NCBI GenBank assembly: GCA_964412195.1 | Contig: CAYPNP010000012.1 | Location: 62,001 to 126,000, forward strand | Direction of reading: 5' to 3' | Origin: CAYPNP01 sp964412195 | GTDB taxonomy: Bacteria > Acidobacteriota > JAAYUB01 | Length of the DNA stretch: 64,000 nucleotides | Shown here: positions 24,137 to 38,050 of the stretch, in pieces | How positions within the stretch are numbered: position 1 is the stretch's first letter | How the letters are laid out: each line of letters starts with the position of its first letter | Notes under the pieces: generated by a model | The model's database searches: none | Told to the model about the DNA's origin: nothing | What the model saw: only the letters and a program-made list of their open reading frames with translations | Translations under genes and position numbers: made by a program

Positions 24137-25975
24137 ATGGCGAATCCGAACCAGGACGCAAAATCCAACGCGGATGCGGGCAAGAGCCGCATCCAGCCGG
24201 ACGGCGGTTCTCCCGACGACCCGTACGCCATCCCGGCCACGCCGGCCGAGGAGGAGCACCTGCCCCCCGCCGCCGAGCCGGCCGCCGCGGCCGGTGGGCC
24301 GCAGGTCCACTTCATCCGCGAGATCGTCAACGCCGACAACCGCACCGGCAAGCACGGCGGACGGGTCCACACCCGGTTCCCGCCCGAGCCCAACGGCTAC
24401 CTCCACATCGGCCACGCCAAGTCGATCTGCCTGAACTTCGGCCTGGCCCAGGAGTACGGCGGGAAGTGCAACCTGCGCTTCGACGACACCAACCCGACCA
24501 AGGAAGAGGTGGAGTACGTCGAGTCGATCCAGGCGGACGTCCGCTGGCTGGGCTTCGACTGGGAGGACCGGCTCTTTTACGCCTCCGACTATTTTGAACA
24601 GCTCTACAAGTACGCCGAGGACCTGATCCGCGCCGGCAAGGCGTTCGTCTGCGACCTGACCCCCGAGCAGGTGCGCGCCACCCGCGGCACCCTGACCCAG
24701 CCCGGGCAGGAAAGCCCCTTCCGGAATCGCCCGCCGGCGGAGAGCCTGGACCTGTTCCGGCGCATGCGCGCCGGCGAGTTCCCCGCGGGCACCCGTACGC
24801 TGCGGGCCAAGATCGACATGGCCTCGGGCAACCTGAACATGCGCGACCCGGTGATCTACCGCATCCTGTACCAGGACCACCACCGCACCGGCGGCGCGTG
24901 GTGCATCTACCCGATGTACGACTACGCCCACCCCCTCTCGGACGCCATCGAGGGGATCACCCACTCCATCTGCACGCTGGAGTTCGAGGACCACCGGCCG
25001 TTCTACGACTGGGTGCTCGACCAGCTGGACGTGCCCTGCCACCCCCAGCAGATCGAGTTCGCCCGGCTGGCCATGACCTACACCATGATGAGCAAGCGCA
25101 AGCTCCTGCAGCTGGTGCAGGAGGAGATCGTCCACGGCTGGGACGATCCGCGCATGCCCACCCTGGCGGGGATCCGGCGCCGCGGCTTCACCCCCGAAGC
25201 GATCCGCGACTTCTGCGAGCGCATCGGCGTGGCCAAGGTCAACTCCACCGTCGACTACGCCCTCCTGGAGCACTGCCTGCGCGAGGACCTGAACAAGCGC
25301 GCCCCGCGGGTCATGGCCGTGCTGCGGCCCCTCAAGGTGGTGCTGGTCAACTGGCCGGAGGGCAAGGTGGAGGAAGTGGAGGCGGTCAACAATCCCGAGG
25401 ACCCCGCCGCCGGCACGCGGAAGCTGCCCTTCGGGCGGGAGCTCTTCATCGAGCAGGAGGACTTCCGCGAGGACCCGCCGAAGCAGTATTTCCGGCTCTC
25501 CCCCGGCAAGGAGATCCGGCTCAAGCACGGTTACATCATCCGGTGCGTCGACGTGGTCAAGGACCCGGCCACCGGCGCGGTCCGCGAGCTGCACTGCACC
25601 TACGACCCGGCCACCCGCAGCGGCGAGACGCCTGACGGGCGGGTCGTGCGGGGCACGTCCCACTGGGTCTCGGCCGCCCATGGCGTGCGCGCCGAGGTCC
25701 GGCTCTACGACCACCTGTTCCGGACGCCGGACCCGTACGACGAGGCCGGCGGCGGCGACTTCCGGGCCAACCTGCGCCCGGACTCGCTGGAGGTGCTGGC
25801 GGACAGCGTCGTCGAGCCGGGCCTTGCCGCGGCCGCCCCGCTGAGCCACTACCAGTTCCTGCGGATGGGCTACTTCTGCGCGGACCAAGACACGACCCCG
25901 GCCCGGCCGGTCTTCAACCGGACGGCGGGCCTGCGGGACACCTGGGCCAAGATCGAAACCAAGCTCAAGAAATAA
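24137..25975 (+). CDS. glnS: glutamine--tRNA ligase
   Basis: 612 residues, class I synthetase for tRNA-Gln. The catalytic domain starts at TRFPPEPNGYLHIGHAKS (HIGH), with RFDDTNPTKE and the KMSKS-type MMSKRKL. A C-terminal anticodon-binding beta-barrel region follows (ELHCTYDPATRSGETPDGR). An unusual Pro/Ala/Asp-rich extension of ~55 residues precedes the catalytic core. The start at ATG 24137 has only a weak GAGGAAG; a GTG 23 codons upstream is less likely. Presence of both GlnS and GltX suggests direct glutaminylation of tRNA-Gln. Confidence 0.95.
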   Translation: MANPNQDAKSNADAGKSRIQPDGGSPDDPYAIPATPAEEEHLPPAAEPAAAAGGPQVHFIREIVNADNRTGKHGGRVHTRFPPEPNGYLHIGHAKSICLNFGLAQEYGGKCNLRFDDTNPTKEEVEYVESIQADVRWLGFDWEDRLFYASDYFEQLYKYAEDLIRAGKAFVCDLTPEQVRATRGTLTQPGQESPFRNRPPAESLDLFRRMRAGEFPAGTRTLRAKIDMASGNLNMRDPVIYRILYQDHHRTGGAWCIYPMYDYAHPLSDAIEGITHSICTLEFEDHRPFYDWVLDQLDVPCHPQQIEFARLAMTYTMMSKRKLLQLVQEEIVHGWDDPRMPTLAGIRRRGFTPEAIRDFCERIGVAKVNSTVDYALLEHCLREDLNKRAPRVMAVLRPLKVVLVNWPEGKVEEVEAVNNPEDPAAGTRKLPFGRELFIEQEDFREDPPKQYFRLSPGKEIRLKHGYIIRCVDVVKDPATGAVRELHCTYDPATRSGETPDGRVVRGTSHWVSAAHGVRAEVRLYDHLFRTPDPYDEAGGGDFRANLRPDSLEVLADSVVEPGLAAAAPLSHYQFLRMGYFCADQDTTPARPVFNRTAGLRDTWAKIETKLKK

Positions 25976-25982
25976 GATTCAA

Positions 25983-26097
25983 CACAAAGGCACAAAGAAC
26001 ACAAAGATCCGAACGAACTTTGAACATCGAACATTGAACATCCAACATCGAACTCAATCCAACATTAAATTGTCTTTGTGCTCTTTGTGCCTTTGTG
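25983..26097. repeat. 25-bp inverted repeat with repeat-filled loop between glnS and gltX
   Basis: Arms 25983-26007 and 26073-26097 pair at 24 of 25 positions; the unit is CACAAAGGCACAAAGAACAC. The 65-nt loop is filled with GAACATCGAACATTGAACAT-type units. The structure starts 8 nt after the glnS stop and ends about 20 nt before gltX, so it could form a very stable RNA hairpin. Confidence 0.85.
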
Positions 26098-26119
26098 CGA
26101 ATGATTTAAGAGGATCAGC

Positions 26120-27583
26120 ATGAGTGTGAGAGTAAGATTCGCGCCGTCGCCGACCGGCAACCTGCACGTGGGCAGCGCCCGCACCGCCATCTTCAACTGG
26201 CTCTTCGCCCGCCACCACGGCGGCACCTTCATCCTCCGGATCGAGGACACCGACCAGGAGCGCTCGAAGCCCGAGTACACCCGTTCCATCCTCGAGGGAA
26301 TGCGCTGGATGGGCATGGATTGGGACGAGGGCCCGGAGGCCGGCGGCGACTGCGGCCCCTACTTCCAGGCCCAGCGCCAACCCCTCTACCACGCCGCGGC
26401 CGAGCGGATGCTGGCCTCTGGCCACGCCTACCGCTGCTTCTGCTCGCCGGAGCGTCTCAACGCCATGCGCGCCGAGCAGGAAAAGGCCGGCCAGCAGACC
26501 CGCTACGACGGGCTCTGCCGCGGCGTGGCGCCGGAGGAGGCCTCCCGCCGGGCCGCCGCGGGGGAGCCGTACTCCATCCGCCTCCGCATGGATGAAACCA
26601 GTCCGGTCGAGTGGGCGGACCTCTGCAAGGGCCCCATCAGCATCGGCGCCGAGCTGCTGGACGACCTGGTGCTGGTCAAGTCCGACGGCTACCCCACCTA
26701 CAACTTCGGCGTGGTGGTGGACGACGCCGGCATGCAGGTGACCCACGTTGTCCGCGGCGAGGACCACATCTCCAACACCCCGAAGCAGATCCTGATCTAC
26801 CGCGCGCTGGGGCTCGAGCCGCCGCGCTTCGGCCACATCCCCATGATCCTGGGGCCGGACCGCTCCAAGCTCAGCAAGCGCCACGGCGCCACCAACGTGG
26901 TGGACTACGAGGCCCAGGGCTTCCTGCCCGAGGCGTTCTTCAACTTCCTGACCCTGCTGGGCTGGTCGCCCGACACCAACCAGGAGCTTTTCAGCAAGGA
27001 CGAGCTGGTCCGCGCGTTCGACCTCGGGCAGGTGGTGTCGCACGCCGCCATCTTTGACATCGAGAAGCTGAAGTGGATGAACCTGCAGTACATCAAGCAG
27101 CTGCCGGGAGAGGAGCTGTTCCGCCGCTGCGAGCCGTTCCTGAAGGGCCTGCCGGGCTACCCGGGGGGATTCAGCCCGGCGCAGCTCGTCGAGCTGACGG
27201 GGCTGTTCCGCGAGCGGATGAACGTCCTGACCGAGATCGCGGACAAGGCGTCGTACTTCTTCCAGGCGCCCGAGGCCTACGACGAGAAGGGCCTCAAGAC
27301 CGCCCTGAAGACGCCGGACCTGCCTGTGGTCTTGACGGCCTTGGCCGACGCGCTGGCCGGCCTGGACCCGTTCGACCACGACGGCGTCGAGCGGGCGATC
27401 CGGACGCTGGCGGAGGCGCGGGGCATGGGCGCGGGGAAGGTCATCCACCCGGCGCGCCTCGCGCTGAGCGGGCGCACCGAGGGGCCGGGGCTGTTCGAGA
27501 TGATCCTGGTGCTGGGCCGCGACCGCTGCGTGGAGCGCCTGAGGAGCTTCATCGCGCGCAAGCCCTGGGAGAGTCAGCAGTGA
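26120..27583 (+). CDS. gltX: glutamate--tRNA ligase
   Basis: 487 residues, class I synthetase for tRNA-Glu. Visible are RFAPSPTGNLHVGSART (HIGH as HVGS), RIEDTDQER and SKLSKRHGATNV (KMSKS as KLSKR). A C-terminal helical anticodon-binding domain follows. AGAGGA precedes the ATG. The stop codon falls within a GTGAGGAGT repeat array. Normal length, discriminating by sequence for Glu rather than Gln. Confidence 0.97.
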   Translation: MSVRVRFAPSPTGNLHVGSARTAIFNWLFARHHGGTFILRIEDTDQERSKPEYTRSILEGMRWMGMDWDEGPEAGGDCGPYFQAQRQPLYHAAAERMLASGHAYRCFCSPERLNAMRAEQEKAGQQTRYDGLCRGVAPEEASRRAAAGEPYSIRLRMDETSPVEWADLCKGPISIGAELLDDLVLVKSDGYPTYNFGVVVDDAGMQVTHVVRGEDHISNTPKQILIYRALGLEPPRFGHIPMILGPDRSKLSKRHGATNVVDYEAQGFLPEAFFNFLTLLGWSPDTNQELFSKDELVRAFDLGQVVSHAAIFDIEKLKWMNLQYIKQLPGEELFRRCEPFLKGLPGYPGGFSPAQLVELTGLFRERMNVLTEIADKASYFFQAPEAYDEKGLKTALKTPDLPVVLTALADALAGLDPFDHDGVERAIRTLAEARGMGAGKVIHPARLALSGRTEGPGLFEMILVLGRDRCVERLRSFIARKPWESQQ

Positions 27584-27722
27584 GGAGTTAGCAGTGAGGA
27601 GTCAGGAGTGAGGAGTGAGGAGTCAGAACGGATTGTTGCTCTGGACAGATTCTTCAATCCGATTCGTCACTCCATCGCGACTGGTTCCCCACTCCGCAAT
27701 CCGCAATTCGCAATCCGCAATC
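27573..27722 (+). repeat. short-repeat mosaic between gltX and radA
   Basis: CAGTGAGGAGT-type units (about six) run over the gltX stop codon to ~27627. A 60-nt unique piece follows, then reversed units CACTCCGCAATCCGCAATTC (27691-27722), i.e. the ATTGCGR heptamer on the minus strand. Opposed orientation could form a hairpin. Confidence 0.75.
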
Positions 27723-27770
27723 AGACGGAATCAAGTACAATGACTAAAACTGGCTCTGTGGGATGAGCTG

Positions 27771-29141
27771 ATGGTCAAGAAAGCCTCGTCCGAGTTCGTC
27801 TGCCAGAGCTGCGGCCACCGCGCCCCCAAGTGGCTGGGGCGCTGTCCCGACTGCGGCGCCTGGGACAGCCTCGTGGAGGAGGTGTCCGCCCCCGCCGCCC
27901 CGGGGCGCGGGCCGGCCGCCGCCGCGCCGGGCGGGCGGATCGAGGCCGTGCCCTACGACCAGATTCAAACGCAGGAGGGCGCCCGCCTGTCCTCCGGGCT
28001 GCCGGAGTTCGACCGGGTGCTGGGCGGCGGCATCGTGCCCGGCTCCCTGGTGCTCCTCGGCGGCGAGCCCGGGGTGGGCAAGTCCACCCTGCTCCTCCAG
28101 ATCGCCGGGTCGGTCTCCGCCCGGGGCCTGGACGTGCTCTACGTCTCGGGCGAGGAGTCGGACCGCCAGATCAAGCTCCGGGGCGAGCGCCTGGGCCTGC
28201 GGGCCGACCGCCTGCTGGTCTATCCCGAGACCGCCGTCGAGCAGATCGAGGCGGAGCTGGCCGCGCGCCGCCCGGGGCTGGTGATCGTGGACTCCATCCA
28301 GACGACCTACACCTCCGCGCTGGAGTCCGCCCCCGGCAGCATCGGCCAGATCCGCGAGTGCGCCACCCGCTTCCTGTTCCAGGCCAAGTCCACCGGCACG
28401 CCGGTCTTCCTCATCGGCCACATCACCAAGGAGGGCGCCATCGCCGGGCCCAAGGCGCTCGAGCACATCGTCGACACTGTGCTCTACTTCGAGGGCGAGC
28501 GCCAGCACCACCACCGCGTCATCCGGGCGGTCAAGAACCGCTTCGGCGCCACCAGCGAGGTGGCCATCTTCGAGATGACCGGCGCCGGCCTGAAGACCGT
28601 CGAGAACCCGTCGGCGTTCTTCCTGTCGGAACACCAGGGCGGCACCGCCGGGACCGCCGTGATCTGCTGCCTGGAAGGCTCCCGCCCCCTGCTGGTGGAA
28701 GTGCAGGCGCTGGTCAGCCAGTCGAACTTCAGCTCCGGACGGCGCATGACCCAGGGGTACGACCGCAACCGCCTCTCCCTGCTCCTGGCCATGCTGGAGC
28801 GCGTGGCGGGCATCCAGGTCCTGGGGGCGGATGTCTACCTGAACGTCGCCGGCGGGATCGAGGTGGACGAGCCGGCGGCCGACCTGGGCGTGGTGGCCGC
28901 GGTGGCCAGCTCGCTGCGCAACCAGCCGGTGCCGGCCGACCTGGTCCTGGTGGGCGAGGCCGGGCTGGGCGGCGAGGTCCGGGCTGTGCCGCAGGCGGGG
29001 CTGCGGGCGAAGGAGGCGGCGGCGCTCGGGTTCCGGCGCTGCGTCCTGCCGGCCGGCAACACCCCCCTGCCCTCCCCCGTCAAGGGGCTGGAGATCCTGC
29101 CGATCCAGAGCGTCAACCAGCTCCTCGACATCCTCTTCTAA
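27771..29141 (+). CDS. radA: DNA repair protein RadA (Sms)
   Basis: 456 residues, RecA-like ATPase that promotes branch migration in recombinational repair. The N-terminal C4 zinc finger reads FVCQSCGHRAPKWLGRCPDC. The Walker A is GGEPGVGKSTLL, the Walker B region VIVDSIQT, the RadA signature VKNRFGATSEV, and the C-terminal domain is Lon-protease-like (VYLNVAGGIEVDEPAADLG). Start ATG 27771 fits the family N-terminus, though no strong ribosome site is seen. The stop TAA runs straight into an ATTGCGG array. Confidence 0.96.
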   Translation: MVKKASSEFVCQSCGHRAPKWLGRCPDCGAWDSLVEEVSAPAAPGRGPAAAAPGGRIEAVPYDQIQTQEGARLSSGLPEFDRVLGGGIVPGSLVLLGGEPGVGKSTLLLQIAGSVSARGLDVLYVSGEESDRQIKLRGERLGLRADRLLVYPETAVEQIEAELAARRPGLVIVDSIQTTYTSALESAPGSIGQIRECATRFLFQAKSTGTPVFLIGHITKEGAIAGPKALEHIVDTVLYFEGERQHHHRVIRAVKNRFGATSEVAIFEMTGAGLKTVENPSAFFLSEHQGGTAGTAVICCLEGSRPLLVEVQALVSQSNFSSGRRMTQGYDRNRLSLLLAMLERVAGIQVLGADVYLNVAGGIEVDEPAADLGVVAAVASSLRNQPVPADLVLVGEAGLGGEVRAVPQAGLRAKEAAALGFRRCVLPAGNTPLPSPVKGLEILPIQSVNQLLDILF

Positions 29142-29419
29142 TTGCGGATTGCGAATTGCGGATTGCGGATTGAAAACCGCTTTCGTGTGGTTCGTGGTTC
29201 CAAGTTGCGGATTGCGGATTGCGGATTGAACCGCCAAGGCGCAAAGGACGTAAAGAAGAATTCTACGCAGATTGACGCGGATGGATTATGATTTTTTATG
29301 ATCAATCATCAGGTCTGGATCATACCGGATCATAAAGAATCAGCGAAAATCTGCGTTGAATGATCGGTCGGGTTGCGGATCGGAACCCGTTCGTGTGGTT
29401 CGTGTGGTTCGTGGTTCGA
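29140..29419. repeat. repeat mosaic filling the gap between convergent radA and the PP2C gene
   Basis: From the radA stop: ATTGCGR heptamers (29140-29173), TTCGTGTGGTTCGTGG, more heptamers (29202-29228) and a CGCCAAGGCGCAAAGGACG unit. Then comes a palindromic piece with ACGCAGATT (29265-29273) and AATCTGCGT (29348-29356) around GGATCATA repeats, and finally TTCGTGTGG units that stop exactly at the opposing gene's stop codon (29420). Confidence 0.85.
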
Positions 29420-30559
29420 TCAGGCCCGCCGCACGGTGACCACCGTGATGTCGTCGGACTGCGGGTGGTCGCCGGCAAACCGGTGGACCGCCTGGACGAC
29501 GGTCGCCGCAAGCTCGCTCGCGGACCCGCCGCCGGCTTGCTTGAGGCACTCCAGCAGGCCCCCCTCCTCCAGCATCTGGTCCGCCGCGTTGTAGGCCTCG
29601 GACACGCCGTCCGAGTAAAGCACCAGCGAGTCCCCCGGCTGCAGTTCGATCGTGGTGCTGCCGACCTCCGCCCCGGGCATGAATCCCATTACCATGCCCG
29701 ACTTCGTCTGCGCCAGGCTCGGCTCGGCCCCCGGCCGGACCAGCACCGGCGACGGGTGACCGGCGTTGGCGCACATCACGGCACCGGTCGCCGGATCCAC
29801 GATGATGCACAGCATGGTGACGAACATGCAGCGGGGATTCTGCACGGCCAGGGCCTCGTTCACTTCGCGCAGGATCTCTTCGGGCGTGTGGTATTGCCGG
29901 GCCATGGTCCGGAGGAGTGTCGACGTGACTGCCATGAAGAGAGCCGCCGGGATGCCCTTCCCGGAAACGTCACCCACCGCCAGGAGCAGGCGGCCGTCTT
30001 CCAGCCGCAGGACCTCGTACAGGTCCCCGCCGACCTCGCGGGCCGGCTCCAGGAGGGCGCCGACCTCCACGCCCGTCCCCGCTACGCAGGCGTCGATGTC
30101 CGAGGGCAGGATCCCCAGCTGGATCTCCCGGGCTATGGCCAGCTCCGCGGCGATCTTCTCCTTGACGGCGTCGGAGTACGCCTTCGCCTTGAGGAGGGAG
30201 CGCACCCGGGCCTTGACCTCGAGGATCTCGAAGGGCTTGGTCAGGTAGTCGTTGCCGCCGACCTCGAACCCGCGCGTTTTGTTTTGCACCTCCTCGAGGG
30301 AGCTGAGGAACATCACCGGGATCTCCCGGGTGGCGGGCGCTGCGCGGAGACGCCGGCACACCTCGTAGCCGTCGATCCCCGGCATCATGATGTCCAGCAG
30401 GACGAGGTCCGGCGGATTCTTCTCGGCGCTGCGCAGCGCCGCCTCCCCGTCCAGGGCCACGCTGAGCTTGTGGTCCTCGCGCAGCGACTGCACCAGCACG
30501 TCCACGTTGGCTTTCACGTCGTCGACGATCAACACCCGGCATTCGGACAGGTCCTTCAT
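29420..30559 (-). CDS. response regulator with PP2C/SpoIIE-type serine phosphatase output
   Basis: 379 residues. A REC domain (residues ~7-125, phospho-acceptor Asp in LVLLDIMMPGIDG, Lys in YLTKPFE) is joined by a helical linker to an RsbU/SpoIIE-family PP2C domain (REVGGDLYEV, VGDVSGKGIPAALFM, SDGVSEAYN, DDITVVTVRRA). Such proteins dephosphorylate anti-anti-sigma factors or similar partners; no such partner gene is visible here. Last gene of a three-gene signalling operon, 4 bp after the HD-GYP gene. Its REC is closely similar to the first REC of that gene. Confidence 0.92.
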   Translation of the reverse strand: MKDLSECRVLIVDDVKANVDVLVQSLREDHKLSVALDGEAALRSAEKNPPDLVLLDIMMPGIDGYEVCRRLRAAPATREIPVMFLSSLEEVQNKTRGFEVGGNDYLTKPFEILEVKARVRSLLKAKAYSDAVKEKIAAELAIAREIQLGILPSDIDACVAGTGVEVGALLEPAREVGGDLYEVLRLEDGRLLLAVGDVSGKGIPAALFMAVTSTLLRTMARQYHTPEEILREVNEALAVQNPRCMFVTMLCIIVDPATGAVMCANAGHPSPVLVRPGAEPSLAQTKSGMVMGFMPGAEVGSTTIELQPGDSLVLYSDGVSEAYNAADQMLEEGGLLECLKQAGGGSASELAATVVQAVHRFAGDHPQSDDITVVTVRRA

Positions 30560-30563
30560 CGCG

Positions 30564-32077
30564 TCACTCCGTTGGTTTCGTTTCAGTCGGAGCCGATCCC
30601 GGGGATTTCAGCAGGATCGACAGCTTGGCTTCCAGAATCGTCAACTCGAGGGGCTTGAGCATGTAACCGTCGAAGCCCCGCTCGCGGGCCTCCCGCTCGT
30701 TCAGGTCGAAGTCGCTGGCGGTGATGGCCAGCACGACCGGCTGGCGCCCGGCCGGCGCCTCGGCGCGCAGGGCCTGCACGAGCGCATAGCCGTCCATCTC
30801 CGGCATCTCGATGTCGGTCAGCACGACGTCGCAGGGGCGCCGCTGGAAGATCTCGAGCGCCTCCTGCCCGTTGCCGGCCGACTCCACCAGGCAGCCGGCC
30901 GCGGCCAGCTGGCTCCGCATGATCTCCCGGCTCACTTCGACGTCCTCCACCACGAGGAAGGACTTCGCCCGGAGGACCGACCCCGCCGGGACGCCGCCCA
31001 GCGACTCCCGCTCCTCGTCGTAGTCGGCGTACGTGAGGGCGATGTTGCGGAAAGTCTCGTGGATGTCAAGGAAGGCGTCCACCACTTCGGGATCGAAGTG
31101 CTCGCCACTGCACCTCCGGATCTCCTCCACGGCCTTCTCATGAGGCCAGGGTTGCTTGTAGGCCCGCTTGCTGATCAGCGCGTCGTAGACATCGGCCAGG
31201 GCCATGAGCCGGCCCGAGAGGGGGATCTCCTCCCCTTTCAGGCCCCGCGGGTAGCCCGAGCCGTCCCATTTCTCCTGGTGGCAGTAGGCGATCTCCCGGG
31301 CCACGCGGAGGAAGGTGCCCTCTCCCAGCTTCTCCTCGGTGATCCGGAGCGCCTCGTGGCCGAAGACGGTGTGCCGCTTCATCGTCTCGAACTCGGCGTC
31401 CTCCAGCCGGCCCGCCTTGAGGAGCACGCTGTCCGGCACGCCCAGCTTGCCCACGTCGTGGAGAGGGGCGGAGACGCGCAGCAGCTCGATGTACTCGTCG
31501 GTGAGCTGGGGCGCGAATTTGGGATTCCGCCGCAGATGCAGGGCGAGGGCCTTCACATAGGCCTGGGTCCGCTTGATGTGCCCGCCGGTCTCCGGGTCGC
31601 GGTACTCGGCCAGCGTGCCCAGGCTCTCGATCATCACCATCTGGGTCCGCTGCAGCTCGCGCGTCCGCTCCTGCACCAGCGCCTCGAGGCTGTCCCGGTG
31701 GCGCTTGAGTTCGAGGTGGTTGCGCACCCGGGCCTTCAGGAGGGCTGGATTGAACGGCTTGGTGACGTAGTCCACCGCGCCGAGGGCGAGCCCCCTGGCC
31801 TCGTCCTCGGCGTCCGAGAGCGAGGTCTGCAGGATGATCGGGATGCCGCACGTCTCCCCGTCCGCGGCGAGGCGGCGGCAGACCTCGTACCCGTCCAGGC
31901 CGGGCATCGAGACGTCCAGCAGGATCAGGTCCGGCCGGGTTTTCCGGGCGATGGCCAGGGCCGTCTCGCCGTTCATGGCCACGCTCAGTTTGTAGTCGTC
32001 CCGCAGCAGCTCCACCAGCAGATCGACGTTGGCCTTCACGTCGTCGACGATCAGGATGCGGCACTCGGCACGGCTCT

Positions 32078-32081
<4 letters not shown>
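30564..32081 (-). CDS. REC-HD-GYP-REC protein (putative c-di-GMP phosphodiesterase)
   Basis: 505 residues. The N-terminal REC has Asp in LILLDVSMPGLDG. The central HD-GYP domain carries LHDVGKLGVPD, a distal H in KRHTVFGHE and DGSGYPRGLKGEEIP. The second REC at the C-terminus has Asp in VVLTDIEMPEMDG. HD-GYP proteins usually hydrolyse cyclic di-GMP. The GTG start overlaps the kinase stop codon as GTGA, implying translational coupling; no upstream ATG fits. Receiver domains at both ends are unusual and allow two phospho-inputs. Confidence 0.9.
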
Positions 32082-36463
<4,382 letters not shown>

Positions 36464-36555
36464 GGGTCCTCCTGGCCGGCCGCCTCAGAGGCCGCGTCCG
36501 GCTGAAATGCAGACCGGAGCCGAATCATGCGGATGACGCAAAGCCCCATAAACTA

Positions 36556-36587
36556 CCGGAGCCGGGGAGATTGTACCCCGGCTCCGG
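36556..36587 (-). terminator. strong hairpin downstream of the secreted family-B gene
   Basis: Perfect 12-bp stem CCGGAGCCGGGG / CCCCGGCTCCGG with an 8-nt loop, about 70 bp after the stop of the gene at 36657-37247 and before the kinase promoter region. No T tract follows; it may be rho-independent in a weak sense or a transcription insulator. Confidence 0.5.
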
Positions 36588-36656
36588 AGGCGATTCCATT
36601 GCCAAATCAGCGCTTGCCCGGACCGCCAGGATCACGCGGGGCGGCCGGCTGGCCAG

Positions 36657-37247
36657 CTAATCCTTGTCCTTCGGCATGGACTCCCTGAGGTCCATCAGCT
36701 TCCAGGGGAACTTGAAAGATTCGACTTCGATCTGGTTGTTCGCCGGATTGACCTTCAGCTCCATGGCCGGGAAGAGCATGCCGCCGCTTTTGCCCTTCTC
36801 CGGGCTGAGGACGATCTCGAAGGCCGACAGGGCGTAGTCCATGGAGCGGGTGTCGTTCCAGGCCTCACCGAACCGGATGGGCCGGTCGGTGACGGCGCGG
36901 ATCTTACGGCCCTCCGGGGTTTCGAACAGCTTGATGTAGTTCAGGTCGTACCCCAACGTGCCGGTGATGGCGATGTGCCCGTGCGCCTTCATTTTGCAGA
37001 TGGCGTCGTACAGGCCGTGCATGCCGCTGGCCTGGAAAGCGCCCAGCAGGTTCTTCTGGTCCTCTTCTGTGGAGTATTCATAGATGATGATGGTGACGTT
37101 GGCGTGCCGGCCCAGCTGGGTTTCCTGGCCCATGGCGATGCCTTCGATGGTCTGGTACTTGACGGCGAATCCCCAGGTGCTCCCCAGCAGCAGGACGGCG
37201 GCTACGAGGGCCACCACCACCCAACACGATCTTCGTGCTTGCCGCAT
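36657..37247 (-). CDS. secreted protein, family B (paralogue of the gene at 52274-52873)
   Basis: 196 residues with a signal peptide (VVVALVAAVLLLGSTWGFA). The mature part shares an ordered set of motifs with its paralogue: G..GLYDAICKMKAHGHIAI, LGY, PEGRKIRAVTDRPI, W.DTRSMDYA and a C-terminal IEVE segment. No domain known to me; the shared TDRPI and DTRSxDY motifs look like a binding surface. ATG follows GAGGAACC. Divergent from a family-A secreted protein across 331 bp. Confidence 0.82.
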   Translation of the reverse strand: MRQARRSCWVVVALVAAVLLLGSTWGFAVKYQTIEGIAMGQETQLGRHANVTIIIYEYSTEEDQKNLLGAFQASGMHGLYDAICKMKAHGHIAITGTLGYDLNYIKLFETPEGRKIRAVTDRPIRFGEAWNDTRSMDYALSAFEIVLSPEKGKSGGMLFPAMELKVNPANNQIEVESFKFPWKLMDLRESMPKDKD

Positions 37248-37578
37248 GGTTCCTCCATTTTGAAAGATGATTTAGGACGCCGCTATCTTATCAGCACACG
37301 CCCCGATTTCCAAGCGTCTTTCGCTGGATCGACCCGCTCCCCCGCTCCCCGGCGTCGGGGCCGGGCCGGTTGGCGGAGTGGTTCCGGCCGGAGGTGCCCG
37401 TTCGGGCTTCCCGCACAATCCGTTTTGAGATACAATCCAGCCGGGATTTCCCGCCGGATAAAGCAGGGACAGCGCATCGTGGGGATGGGGGGAAGCGCCA
37501 ACGCGCCGGAACCAGATTCTCCGGCGTCCCCGGCGCGTGGACGGCAGTCTGAGGATCCTGTAAGCAAAGGAGGTTTGC
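37248..37578. other. 331-bp divergent intergenic region
   Basis: It separates the family-B and family-A secreted protein genes. A TACAAT hexamer at 37431-37436 could be a -10 for the rightward gene, but no convincing -35 is present. I see no RNA gene or repeat here. Confidence 0.4.
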
Positions 37579-38046
37579 ATGCCCCGATTGATCATCCTGG
37601 CCACGCTGATCGCGGCGTCCGTCGCACTGATTGCCGCCCAGGCGCAGCCGGTCCAGGACCAGCTGGCCGCCGGGCGGACCAACATCGAGCTGAAGCGCCA
37701 GGCCGTCCTCACGGCCAACCTGCCGCTCACCGCCCAGGAGTCCCAGGCCTTCTGGCCGCTCTACCACGAGTACCGGGCCGCCGTGGCCCGCAAGTACGAC
37801 CGGGTGATCGCCCTGGTCGCGGACTACGTCGCCAACGGCGAAAGGATGTCCGACAAGCAGGCCGAGGAGCTGATGAACGAGTTTTGGACGACCCAGCTGG
37901 ACGCCCTCGTGCTCAAGCAGGACTATTTCCCCAAGTTCAAGCAGATCCTGCCGGTCAAGAAGGCGGTGCGCTTCTTCCAGCTGGACAACCGGCTGGACGC
38001 GGCCGTCCAGTCCGACGCCTCCCGGCAGCTGCCGCTGGTGGAGTGA
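37579..38046 (+). CDS. small secreted helical protein, family A
   Basis: 155 residues with signal peptide (LIILATLIAASVALIAAQA). The mature part is all-helical with the family pattern LTAQESQAFWPLYHEY, a charged middle, and KKAVRFFQLDNRLDA near the C-terminus. Two full paralogues (41009-41485, 48960-49439) and one remnant lie nearby. Size, helicity and location recall Spy/CpxP-like periplasmic chaperones, but LTxxQ motifs are not clear, so that is only a suggestion. A near-perfect AAAGGAGG precedes the ATG. Confidence 0.82.
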   Translation: MPRLIILATLIAASVALIAAQAQPVQDQLAAGRTNIELKRQAVLTANLPLTAQESQAFWPLYHEYRAAVARKYDRVIALVADYVANGERMSDKQAEELMNEFWTTQLDALVLKQDYFPKFKQILPVKKAVRFFQLDNRLDAAVQSDASRQLPLVE

Positions 38047-38050
38047 GACC

